Shown piece by piece: positions 1 to 11,171 of a stretch of 64,000 bases of DNA. Position 1 is the stretch's first letter. Each line of letters starts with the position of its first letter. The translations under genes and the position numbers were made by a program. The DNA is from Streptomyces sp. WM6386. Lineage in GTDB: Bacteria > Actinomycetota > Actinomycetes > Streptomycetales > Streptomycetaceae. A model generated the notes under the pieces. That model searched no databases. It saw nothing but the letters and a program-made list of their open reading frames with translations, and was not told the DNA's origin. Where the stretch lies: assembly GCF_000972385.1 (NCBI RefSeq), contig NZ_JXTE01000033.1, positions 22,278 through 86,277 on the forward strand, in the 5' to 3' direction.

Positions 1-618
<618 letters not shown>

Positions 619-654
619 CTTTATAAAGCCCCTTTCCTAACCCCTTGTCGAAAG
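619..654. promoter_or_regulatory. candidate ROK-regulator operator upstream of regulator
   Basis: A perfect 10-bp palindrome CTTTATAAAG (619-628) is followed by an inverted repeat with arms CTTTC (632-636) and GAAAG (650-654) and a 13-bp spacer containing AACCCCTTG. The same spacer core sits in the inverted repeat at 2203-2229 before the sugar-binding-protein gene. Two copies flanking one regulator suggest autoregulation plus control of the transport operon. This is an inference; the regulator's site is not known to me. Confidence 0.45.
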
Positions 655-744
655 TCCCCGGCAGCCATAGCCTTGCGCCGCGCCGGTGCCGATGCCGTCC
701 CGGCGAGAGCCGAAGGGACAGCGGCAACCCGGTGCTGTGCCACC

Positions 745-762
745 CCGGGGGACAACCCCCGG
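745..762. repeat. CCGGGGG-acaa-CCCCCGG hairpin repeat
   Basis: Perfect 7-bp arms around a 4-base loop, about 50 bp before the ROK start codon. I recognise this GGGGGACAACCCCC type of hairpin as frequent in Streptomyces intergenic DNA. It may attenuate transcription into the regulator; no function is proven. Confidence 0.5.
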
Positions 763-810
763 ACCCCCGGCCGAGCACACGGGCCGGCGCCGGCCAGGGA
801 GGGAAGTTCG

Positions 811-2091
811 ATGAAGCGCGGCACCTCACGTGACATCCGCACCGCGAACCGCTACGAGGTGCTGCGCCAGATCATCGCCGCGTCGCCCACCTCCCGGCAG
901 GAGCTGGCGGCCGCCACCGGGCTGAGCCTGGCCACGGTCGCCACGCTCGTCGGTGAGCTGCTCGACCTCTCGATGATCACGGAGGTCGGGTTCGAGGACT
1001 CGGCGGGAGGCCGCCCCCGGGGACTCGTCGCGGTCAACGCGTCGGGGGGCGCGTTGATCGGTGTCGACATCGCGGAGACCTACGTCCATGTCGAGCTGTT
1101 CGACCTCGGGCTGAACGTGCTGGCCCGCGCCGAGGAGGACGTCCGCCCGGGTGAGAGCCTTCCCGAGCAGGTCGTCGGCCATGTCGCCGCGGTCGTGGGC
1201 CAGGTGGTCGCGCAGGCCGGCATCGAGGGCGCCCGTGTCCTCGGTGTCGGGGTGAGCGTGCCGGGTCAGGTGGACCGGGACACCGGCTTCTCCGAGTACG
1301 CGCCCAACTGGGACTGGCACGACGTGCCGCTGCTCGATCTGCTCACCGAGCACATCGCCTACCCGCTGTACCTGGACAATCCGCTGCGCGCCTCCGCGGT
1401 GGCCGAGCTGTGGTTCGGGGCCGCACGTGGGCACGGGAACGCCGTGGTGGTGAACCTCGGCACCGGCGTGGGCGCCGGGCTCGTGCTGGGCGGCGGGCTG
1501 CACCGCGGGGTCAGCAACAGCGCCGGCGAGTGGGGCCACACCACGATCGTCCTGGACGGCCGGGTGTGCCGCTGCGGCAAGCACGGCTGCGTGGAGGCGT
1601 ACGTCGGTGCGTCCGGGATCATGCTGAATCTGCGGGAGTTGAGTCCGGACAGTCCGCTGCTGCATCAGGACGACCAGACGGCCACCATCGCCGCCCTGGC
1701 CGAGGGACTGCGGCAGAACGATCCGGTGGCGCTCAACACGCTTCGCGACACCGTCCGTTACCTCGGCGCCGGGATCGCCAACCTGGTGAACCTGTTCAAT
1801 CCCGAGGTGATCGTGCTCAGCAGCTGGGTCGCGGCCGCCCTCGGCGAGTCCCTGGTCGAGGAGGTGCGCGAGGCCGTCGCCCGGCACGCGCTGCCCCGGC
1901 CGATGGCCGCCACCGAGATCGTCCTGTCCCCGATCCCCACGGATCCGGTGTGCCTGGGCGCGGCCACGTTCGCGCTCGAGGGCGCCCTCCAGTCGGTCGG
2001 CCAGAAGTCGCCGAAACGCAGCACCACGCCCGCGAGGGCCAAGACGCACAACCCGCGTTGGTCCGAGCCTGGTTCCGGCAGTGGGCCGTAA
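811..2091 (+). CDS. ROK-family transcriptional repressor
   Basis: 426-residue protein. The N-terminus (residues about 8-60, TSRDIRTANRYEVLRQ..PTSRQELAAATGLSLATVATLVGEL) is a winged helix-turn-helix; the rest is a ROK sugar-kinase-like fold with the zinc motif CRCGKHGCVE and the glycine-rich NLGTGVGAGLVLGG segment. The ATG at 811 is chosen because an AGGGAGGG ribosome site precedes it; the frame is open further upstream but without such a site. It stands just before a binding protein, two permeases and a GH2 galactosidase on the same strand, so it most likely represses that operon and releases DNA when a galactoside or derived sugar binds. A possible operator core is shared between its own promoter and the promoter at 2203-2229. 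Confidence 0.88.
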   Translation: MKRGTSRDIRTANRYEVLRQIIAASPTSRQELAAATGLSLATVATLVGELLDLSMITEVGFEDSAGGRPRGLVAVNASGGALIGVDIAETYVHVELFDLGLNVLARAEEDVRPGESLPEQVVGHVAAVVGQVVAQAGIEGARVLGVGVSVPGQVDRDTGFSEYAPNWDWHDVPLLDLLTEHIAYPLYLDNPLRASAVAELWFGAARGHGNAVVVNLGTGVGAGLVLGGGLHRGVSNSAGEWGHTTIVLDGRVCRCGKHGCVEAYVGASGIMLNLRELSPDSPLLHQDDQTATIAALAEGLRQNDPVALNTLRDTVRYLGAGIANLVNLFNPEVIVLSSWVAAALGESLVEEVREAVARHALPRPMAATEIVLSPIPTDPVCLGAATFALEGALQSVGQKSPKRSTTPARAKTHNPRWSEPGSGSGP

Positions 2092-2108
2092 GGCCCGGAA
2101 GGCAGTAA

Positions 2109-2136
2109 CCCGCAGTACCCGAAGGGGGGTTGCGGG
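2109..2136 (+). terminator. nested hairpin after ROK gene
   Basis: Outer arms CCCGCA (2109-2114) and TGCGGG (2131-2136) enclose an inner CCC-gaa-GGG hairpin, 18 bases after the ROK stop codon. There is no U tract, which is usual for Streptomyces terminators. Confidence 0.45.
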
Positions 2137-2202
2137 GCGCCGGTGCGGCGTCCCGTGACCCGTGACGTCCGGTATCCCGAACGCTCCGCAACGCTTCGAA
2201 CA

Positions 2203-2229
2203 GGCTTCGTCCAACCCCTTGCCGAAGCC
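2203..2229. promoter_or_regulatory. inverted repeat before sugar-transport operon, candidate ROK operator
   Basis: Perfect 7-bp arms GGCTTCG (2203-2209) and CGAAGCC (2223-2229) with a 13-bp spacer holding AACCCCTTG, the same core and same spacer length as the repeat at 632-654. A second CCGAAGG half-site follows at 2233-2239. It lies about 110 bp before the start codon of the binding-protein gene, a sensible operator position. Confidence 0.5.
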
Positions 2230-2340
2230 TTAGCCGAAGGTTAACGTCCCGCACCGCGACACCATTTGAGCCACCTGGCGCTGAGCCGCTTCAGGCACTG
2301 GGCGCAGAGCCGCAGCCGTACTCGAGACAAGGACGTCAGC

Positions 2341-3597
2341 ATGTCGGCAATGAGAAACGTCAACTGGGACCGCCGTACCGTTCTTCGGGCCGCCATGGGT
2401 ATGGCCGCCGCCGGCTCCCTCGCCGCGTGCGGGGGCAACACCGGACGCAGCAGCTCCGGCAAGGGCCTCACGCAGTACTTCCACGCGTACGGCGAGGCGG
2501 GCACCGAGCAGGCCATCAAGCGGTACGCGAAGGCCTACAAGGAAGCCGACATCACCACCCAGTGGATCACCGGATCCAACTTCGAGAACAAGCTGTTCCC
2601 GGCTCTGCTCACCAAGAACGCGCCCGACGTCTTCGAGTTCCACCCGCAGCTCCAGATGGTGACGAGCGGTCAAGTGGCGGACCTGAGCGACATCATCAAC
2701 CCGGTCAAGGACGACTTCAACCCGGCCGACATCGCCTCGCACACGGTCGACGGGAAGATATACGGCGTCCGGATGATCGACGACCCGCAGTTCTTCTACT
2801 ACCGGCCCTCGCTCTTCGAGAAGGCCAAGGTCGAGGTCCCCCAGACGCTGGAGGAGCTGATCGAGGTCATCGACAAGCTCACGACCGACAAGGTCAAGGG
2901 CGGCTTCCTCGGCAACGACATCACCACCGTCCAGTCCCCGCTCATCTGGTCGGCCGGCGCGGACACCCTCAACGAGAAGAACGAGATCGCCTACCACACG
3001 GACGCCGTGGCGGACGGTCTGAGCCAGCTTCGCAAGCTGTTCACCAGCGGCAACCTGCTCCTGGACGCCCCGGCCGACTGGTGGGACCCCTCGGCCTTCA
3101 CCCAGGGCCTGACCGCGATCCAGTGGTGTGGCATGTGGGCCATGCCGGTGATCCAGAAGGCGCTCGGCGACGACGTCGGCATCTTCCCGTTCCCGAAGGT
3201 CGGCGACTCCGGCAAGTTCTCGGTCACCAACGGCGGTTGGTCGATGTTCGTCAACGCCAAGAGCAAGAACCTCGACGCGGCCAAGGAGTACGTCAAGTGG
3301 CTGTGGATCGACCAGAAGGAGTACCAGGAGGACTGGGCGCTGTCCTACGGCTTCCACATCCCGCCGCGCACCTCGATCGCGCAGTCGGCCACCAAGCTCA
3401 AGTCGGGTCTGCCGGCCGAGGGCGTCAAGCTCTTCGGCGAGTACGGGCACTTCGACAACATCGCCTGGACGCAGGCGATGATCGCCTCGGTGAACGACGT
3501 GATCGCCAACTCCGTGCGCAAGGGCGGCAGTCCGGAGGCCGCGCTCGACGCCTGTGACAAGAAGGTCAACGCAGAGCTCAAGAAGCTCTTCGGATAG
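2341..3597 (+). CDS. sugar ABC transporter substrate-binding lipoprotein
   Basis: 418 residues, family 1 extracellular solute-binding protein of the CUT1 (maltose-type) class. The N-terminus carries a twin-arginine segment (DRRTVLRAAMG) followed by a lipobox (SLAAC), so it is a membrane-anchored lipoprotein on the outer face. The body shows the usual binding-protein pattern of two lobes with aromatic residues (ITGSNFENK, YGVRMIDDPQFFYY, WWDPSAFTQG). ATG at 2341 is preceded by AAGGA; the upstream extension of the frame lacks a ribosome site and would bury the signal. It is first in a four-gene operon with permeases at 3618 and 4580 and a beta-galactosidase at 5483, so its ligand is probably a galactoside or galacto-oligosaccharide, perhaps from pectic galactan. 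Confidence 0.9.
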   Translation: MSAMRNVNWDRRTVLRAAMGMAAAGSLAACGGNTGRSSSGKGLTQYFHAYGEAGTEQAIKRYAKAYKEADITTQWITGSNFENKLFPALLTKNAPDVFEFHPQLQMVTSGQVADLSDIINPVKDDFNPADIASHTVDGKIYGVRMIDDPQFFYYRPSLFEKAKVEVPQTLEELIEVIDKLTTDKVKGGFLGNDITTVQSPLIWSAGADTLNEKNEIAYHTDAVADGLSQLRKLFTSGNLLLDAPADWWDPSAFTQGLTAIQWCGMWAMPVIQKALGDDVGIFPFPKVGDSGKFSVTNGGWSMFVNAKSKNLDAAKEYVKWLWIDQKEYQEDWALSYGFHIPPRTSIAQSATKLKSGLPAEGVKLFGEYGHFDNIAWTQAMIASVNDVIANSVRKGGSPEAALDACDKKVNAELKKLFG

Positions 3598-3617
3598 GCC
3601 GGCGGGCGGACCTCGAC

Positions 3618-4583
3618 ATGTCGACCACCACCAAGCTCGACCTCACGGACGCCGCCCCGGCCAAGCCTGAAAAGGCGCGGCCGCGGCGGAGTCTGCGGGC
3701 CAACAGCACCCTCAACTTCTGGCTCTTCACCAGCCCCTTCCTCATCGGCCTGGTGATCTTCGTCTTCGTGCCGATGGGCTGGAGCATCTACCTCAGCTTC
3801 TTCGAGGCACGCTTCACCGTCTCACCGAGCGAGTTCATCGGCTTCGACAACTACAAGGCGATCCTGGACAACCCGGACTTCACGGGGTCCCTGGTCACCT
3901 TCACCGTCTTCGCCGCGTTCATCGTGCCCACCACGTGGGGGCTCTCGCTGGGCCTGGCGCTGCTGGTGCACCGGCTGACGTTCATGAAGGCGTTCTTCCG
4001 GTCGGTGTTCTTCATCCCGACCGCGGTCTCCTACGTGGCCGCCGCGCTGATCTGGAAGATGTCCATCTTCAACGGCGTCCGCTTCGGTCTGGCGAACACC
4101 GTCATCGGCTGGTTCGGCGTCGAGAACACCGCCTGGCTGGCCAACCCGGACCCGCCCTGGTACTGGCTGGTCATCGTGACGCTGCGGCTGTGGCTCCAGG
4201 CCGGCTTCTACATGATCCTGTTCCTGGCGGCGCTCCAGAACATCCCGGCGGAGCTCTACGAGGCCGCCGCCATCGACGGCGCCAAGCCGGGCTGGCAGAC
4301 CTTCCGGTACATCACCCTGCCCCAGCTGCGGGCCACCTCGACCGCGGTGATCCTGCTGCTGCTGATCGCCGCCTACCAGGCCTTCGACGAGTTCTGGAAC
4401 CTGCTCAGCAAGGCGACCTGGGGGCAGCCACCCCTCGTCGAGCTGTACAAAACGGCTCTCGGTGAGAGCCAGGACTACGGCCAGGGCAGCGCGGGCGCGG
4501 TCATCCTGACCCTGCTCATCCTGATCATCACGCTGTTCCAGGGCCGGATCATGGGCTTTGGAAGGGGTGAGGAGGCCAAGTGA
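3618..4583 (+). CDS. sugar ABC transporter permease, MalF type
   Basis: 321 residues with about six membrane helices after a charged cytoplasmic N-terminus. The coupling loop to the ATPase is visible as EAAAIDGAKPGWQTFRYI (EAA motif) near residue 215. It starts 20 bases after the binding-protein stop and its TGA overlaps the GTG of the next permease by four bases, so the pair is translationally coupled. No ATPase is encoded here; CUT1 systems of Streptomyces commonly share a MsiK-type ATPase coded elsewhere. Function: inward passage of the sugar captured by the preceding lipoprotein. Confidence 0.9.
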   Translation: MSTTTKLDLTDAAPAKPEKARPRRSLRANSTLNFWLFTSPFLIGLVIFVFVPMGWSIYLSFFEARFTVSPSEFIGFDNYKAILDNPDFTGSLVTFTVFAAFIVPTTWGLSLGLALLVHRLTFMKAFFRSVFFIPTAVSYVAAALIWKMSIFNGVRFGLANTVIGWFGVENTAWLANPDPPWYWLVIVTLRLWLQAGFYMILFLAALQNIPAELYEAAAIDGAKPGWQTFRYITLPQLRATSTAVILLLLIAAYQAFDEFWNLLSKATWGQPPLVELYKTALGESQDYGQGSAGAVILTLLILIITLFQGRIMGFGRGEEAK

Positions 4584-5455
4584 CCACCACCGCACCTGAC
4601 GTCACGAAGACCCCCCGCAAGAAGCGCGGGGGCAAGGTCATCGGCAACACCGGGCTGTACATCGCCACCGGTGTCGCGGCCCTGCTCTTCCTGGTCCCGT
4701 TCTATCTGATCGTCCGCAACGCCCTGATGACGGACCCGGAGATCACGGGCGAGAACTGGAAGTGGTTCCCCACCGACATCCAGTGGGGCAACATCACCGA
4801 ACCGTTCAACGACGAGACCGTCGACTTCGGCCGGGCCCTGTGGAACTCCTGGGTCGTCGCCGTCCTGCACACCAGCGGCATCCTGCTGATCTGCTCGCTC
4901 GCCGGCTACGGCCTGGCCCGCATCCCGTACCGGCACGCCAACAAGGTCTTCTACGCCGTTCTGGTCACCCTGATGATCCCGACGGCCGTCACGTTCGTGC
5001 CGAGCTTCGTGCTGGTGTCGTCGCTGGGCTGGGTCGACACCTACCGCGGTCTGATCATTCCGGGCCTGTTCAGTGGTTTCACCTGCTTCCTGTTCCGGCA
5101 GTACTTCCTGGGGTTCCCCAAGGAGCTGGAGGAGGCGGCGCGGGTGGACGGACTCTCGTACTGGGGGGCGTACTGGCGGGTCGTCGTGCCCAACTCGCTG
5201 AACTTCTTCGCGGCGATGGCCACGATCACCTTCATCAGCGGCTGGAACTCCTTCCTGTGGCCCCTGGTCATCGGCCAGGACCCGAGCTCCTGGACCATTC
5301 AGGTGGCACTGTCCTCGTACATGACCAACCAGACCGTCAACTACCACCTGATCTTCATGGCCACGGCCATTTCCATCCTGCCCCTGTTGCTCGTGTTCCT
5401 CTTCCTCCAGCGCTGGCTGGTGCAGGGGATCGCGCAGACCGGCATCAAGGGCTGA
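4580..5455 (+). CDS. sugar ABC transporter permease, MalG type
   Basis: 291 residues, six predicted membrane segments, GTG start inside the stop of the upstream permease (GTGA overlap). The EAA loop reads EEAARVDGLSYWGAYWRV near residue 190. It forms the heterodimeric channel with the 3618-4583 product. The gene ends 27 bases before the beta-galactosidase start, consistent with one operon that imports and then hydrolyses a beta-galactoside. Confidence 0.9.
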   Translation: MTTTAPDVTKTPRKKRGGKVIGNTGLYIATGVAALLFLVPFYLIVRNALMTDPEITGENWKWFPTDIQWGNITEPFNDETVDFGRALWNSWVVAVLHTSGILLICSLAGYGLARIPYRHANKVFYAVLVTLMIPTAVTFVPSFVLVSSLGWVDTYRGLIIPGLFSGFTCFLFRQYFLGFPKELEEAARVDGLSYWGAYWRVVVPNSLNFFAAMATITFISGWNSFLWPLVIGQDPSSWTIQVALSSYMTNQTVNYHLIFMATAISILPLLLVFLFLQRWLVQGIAQTGIKG

Positions 5456-8380
<2,925 letters not shown>

Positions 8381-8504
8381 GAAACCCGTTAATCGATTGA
8401 CCAATTGATCGACATTCCGACAGGGTCGGAACGTCGTCCGCGGTCGGTCGGCAGCCATGCCGACCGGCCGCGATTTGCTGTTCCCACACGGGAGTTGATG
8501 CCAC
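8381..8504 (+). other. spacer between galactoside operon and exporter operon
   Basis: Contains an AT-richer stretch (8385-8420, gttaatcgattgaccaattg) that may be the exporter promoter. I see no strong terminator hairpin for lacZ here. Confidence 0.4.
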
Positions 8505-9506
8505 TTGGATGCCAGCATCGAGGTCCGCGGACTGTCCCGCACCTTCCATACCACCGTCCGCCGACCGGGTTTCACCGGCGCGATCCGTTCCCTGGTCAAC
8601 CCGGAGCGGGTAGCCAAGCACGCCGTCGCCGACATCACCTTCGACGTGTCCCCGGGCGAACTTCTCGCCCTGCTGGGTCCGAACGGGGCCGGCAAGTCCA
8701 CCACCATCAAGATGCTCACCGGCATCCTCACCCCCACCGCAGGGCACGCCAAGGTCGCCGGCGTAGTGCCTTACCAGGATCGCGAACGCAACGCCCGCAA
8801 CATCGGCGCCGTGTTCGGGCAGCGCACCCAGCTGTGGTGGGACCTGCCGGTGCGCGAGTCGTTCGCGATCCTGCGGGACATCTACGACGTGCCGAAGGCC
8901 GAACACACCGCCCGGCTCAAGGAGTTCGACGGCCTCCTGGACCTGTCGTCCTTCTGGGACACCCGGGTGCGTCACCTCTCCCTCGGCCAGCGGGTGCGCA
9001 GCGACCTGGCCGCCGCCCTGCTCCACGACCCGCCGGTGGTCTTCCTCGACGAGCCCACCATCGGCATGGACGTGGTGGTGAAGGAGCAGGTGCGGGAGTT
9101 CCTGCGGCACCAGGTCGAGGAGCGCGGCCGTACCGTCCTGCTCACCACCCACGACATGACGGAGGTCGAGCGGCTCGCCGAGCGAGTCGTCCTGGTCAAC
9201 CACGGACGGCTGGTCCTCGACGGCACCCTCGACGAGATCCGCCGCAAGTTCGGCTCGACCTGGCAGATCCGCACGACCCTCGCCGACCCGCACACCGACC
9301 TGGTCCCGCTGCCGGGCATCGCCCTGCACCAACGCACCGGTGCGCAGCTGGTGTTCGGCCCCGAAGGCGCCGACGCACCGACCGTGCACCAGGCGCTGAA
9401 GGCCGTCATCGAGGCGTACGAGGTGACGGACATCGCGCTCGACGAGGCGGACCTCGAGGACGTCATGCGGGCCGCCTACGTCCATGCGGAAGCGGAAGAG
9501 GTCTGA
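8505..9506 (+). CDS. ABC-2 type exporter ATP-binding protein
   Basis: 333 residues. Walker A GPNGAGKST at 58-66, Q-loop region VFGQRTQLWWDLPV, signature LSLGQRVRSD, Walker B VVFLDEPTIGMD and the switch His in LTTHDMTEVE are all present. The TTG at 8505 fits a GGAG ribosome site at 8490-8494; the nearby ATGs are out of frame. The signature reads LSLGQ rather than LSGGQ, typical of a subfamily of ABC-2 ATPases whose members occur with two distinct permeases, as here. Such systems have been linked to export of toxic cations or drugs in some bacteria; the substrate is unknown here. Confidence 0.88.
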   Translation: MDASIEVRGLSRTFHTTVRRPGFTGAIRSLVNPERVAKHAVADITFDVSPGELLALLGPNGAGKSTTIKMLTGILTPTAGHAKVAGVVPYQDRERNARNIGAVFGQRTQLWWDLPVRESFAILRDIYDVPKAEHTARLKEFDGLLDLSSFWDTRVRHLSLGQRVRSDLAAALLHDPPVVFLDEPTIGMDVVVKEQVREFLRHQVEERGRTVLLTTHDMTEVERLAERVVLVNHGRLVLDGTLDEIRRKFGSTWQIRTTLADPHTDLVPLPGIALHQRTGAQLVFGPEGADAPTVHQALKAVIEAYEVTDIALDEADLEDVMRAAYVHAEAEEV

Positions 9507-9507
9507 C

Positions 9508-10311
9508 ATGGCGGCGATCCACGCCTGGCGCGCCGCCCGCGTCACCCCGCTCGGCGAACTGCTCGCCCCGCCCCGCATGACGGCCGCGCTGCTCCGGCTG
9601 ACCGTTCAGCTGGTGCTGGTGGCCTCCCTGTGGCACGGCCTGTACGCGAACACCGGCACGACGGCCGGACTCGACCGTGACCAGGCGGTGACGTACGCCG
9701 TGCTCGCCGTACTGGCCTCCCGACTGCGGGAGTTGGACCAGTACGCGGGCCGTGACACCGTCCTGCAGCACATGCACTTCGGCACGATCGTGTACTGGTA
9801 CCTACGCCCCCTCAAACCCCAGCGGTACTACGCCCTGCGCGCCCTGGGCGAGCGGCTCTACGGCCTCGCCTGGGCGCTCGGAGGCTACGCGGTCTGCCTG
9901 GCGTCCGGCGTCGTGGAAGCGCCGGGGTCGGCGGCCGTGGCGGGGGTGTTCGCGCTCAGCCTGCTGCTCGGCCAGCTGGTCCTGTACTACGTCATGCTCG
10001 TCATCGACCAGCTGTGCTTCTGGACGCTGCGCAACGGCGCCGCGATGCTCATCCTGATCTTCGCGCAGAACCTGCTTTCGGGTGTGTACGCGCCGCTGTG
10101 GTTCTTCCCCGACTGGTTCATCACGCTGAGCATCTTCCTGCCCTTCCAGGCGACGCTGAGCGTGCCGCTGTCGATCTACATCGGCCGGATCGAACTGTCG
10201 GACGCGGGGGCGCAGTTGGCGATCCAGGCCGCCTGGGTCCTCGTACTGGCCCTGTTCACCCGGCTGTTGTGGAGGCGGGCCGCCCGCCGTGTCATCTCCC
10301 AGGGAGGCTGA
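9508..10311 (+). CDS. ABC-2 type exporter permease 1
   Basis: 267 residues and about six membrane helices (for example LTVQLVLVASLW, FALSLLLGQLVLYYVMLV, AAMLILIFAQNLL). I chose ATG 9508, one base after the ATPase stop, because AGAGG lies eight bases before it; an upstream ATG at 9484 would overlap the ATPase gene. It belongs to the two-permease ABC-2 arrangement with the gene at 10317. Confidence 0.82.
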   Translation: MAAIHAWRAARVTPLGELLAPPRMTAALLRLTVQLVLVASLWHGLYANTGTTAGLDRDQAVTYAVLAVLASRLRELDQYAGRDTVLQHMHFGTIVYWYLRPLKPQRYYALRALGERLYGLAWALGGYAVCLASGVVEAPGSAAVAGVFALSLLLGQLVLYYVMLVIDQLCFWTLRNGAAMLILIFAQNLLSGVYAPLWFFPDWFITLSIFLPFQATLSVPLSIYIGRIELSDAGAQLAIQAAWVLVLALFTRLLWRRAARRVISQGG

Positions 10312-10316
10312 GGCCG

Positions 10317-11117
10317 GTGAATGCCGTCCGGATCGTCTGGCGCATCACGCGCCTCAACTTCCGTGCCCAGCTGGAGTACCGCTCCGAATTCCTGATGATG
10401 ATCGCGATCGGCGCGATCTGGCAGGTGTCGGTGATCGTCTTCGCGACGGTGCTGCTCACCCGGTTCACCGGGATGGGCGGCTGGGACAGCTCCGACGTCC
10501 TGCTCATCCCCGCAACGCGGATGCTGGCGCACGGCCTGTTCGTGCTGTTCCTCGGCCGGGTGCACGGTCTGGGCCGGCACATCCAGGAGGGGATCATCGA
10601 CACCTACCTGGTCCGCCCGATGCCGGTCTACCGCCAGCTCCAGCTCTCCTACTTCCCGACCAACGCGATCGGCGACCTGACGGTGGCCGTGGGCCTGATG
10701 GCGGGCGCGCTCAGCCGCAGCGACCTGGACTGGACGGCCAGCCGGATCTCGTACCTGGCCGTGGCCGTGCTCGGCGGTCTGCTCCTGGAGGCGGCCCTGT
10801 TCACGGTGGTTGCCTGCGCGTCCCTGCGTTTCCCGACCGCCGACTACTGGGGCCGCTGGCTGGAGGAGCTGCTCGGCACCTTCGGCAGCTACCCGCTCAA
10901 CGTGCTGCCCAGGGCGGTGAGCGGCTTCCTCACGTACGGCCTGCCACTCGCGTTCGTCGCCTACTTCCCGGCCGCCGTGCTGACCGGCCACGGCCATGAC
11001 ACCGGAGTCCCGTACTGGCTGGCGGCGGCCTCGCCGCTGCTCGGGGTGGTGGCGTATCTGGGGGCGCGGCGGCTGTGGCGGTACAGCCTGCGGCACTACA
11101 CGGGGGTGAACGGATGA
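10317..11117 (+). CDS. ABC-2 type exporter permease 2
   Basis: 266 residues, six likely membrane segments (RSEFLMMIAIGAIWQVSVIVFATVLL near the start). The GTG at 10317 follows AGGGAGG; the ATG at 10321 is out of frame. The N-terminal RITRLNFRAQLEYR motif before the first helix is typical of the partner subunit in these exporters. The gene ends at a strong hairpin (11118). Confidence 0.82.
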   Translation: MNAVRIVWRITRLNFRAQLEYRSEFLMMIAIGAIWQVSVIVFATVLLTRFTGMGGWDSSDVLLIPATRMLAHGLFVLFLGRVHGLGRHIQEGIIDTYLVRPMPVYRQLQLSYFPTNAIGDLTVAVGLMAGALSRSDLDWTASRISYLAVAVLGGLLLEAALFTVVACASLRFPTADYWGRWLEELLGTFGSYPLNVLPRAVSGFLTYGLPLAFVAYFPAAVLTGHGHDTGVPYWLAAASPLLGVVAYLGARRLWRYSLRHYTGVNG

Positions 11118-11149
11118 GGCCCGCCGGGACGGTGAGGCCCCGGCGGGCC
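11118..11149. terminator. bidirectional terminator between convergent genes
   Basis: 11-bp perfect stem GGCCCGCCGGG (11118-11128) / CCCGGCGGGCC (11139-11149), right at the stop of the exporter operon and 23 bases from the stop of the convergent gene at 11172. Confidence 0.75.
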
Positions 11150-11171
11150 GGCCGGCGGAGTTCCGGAGGAG

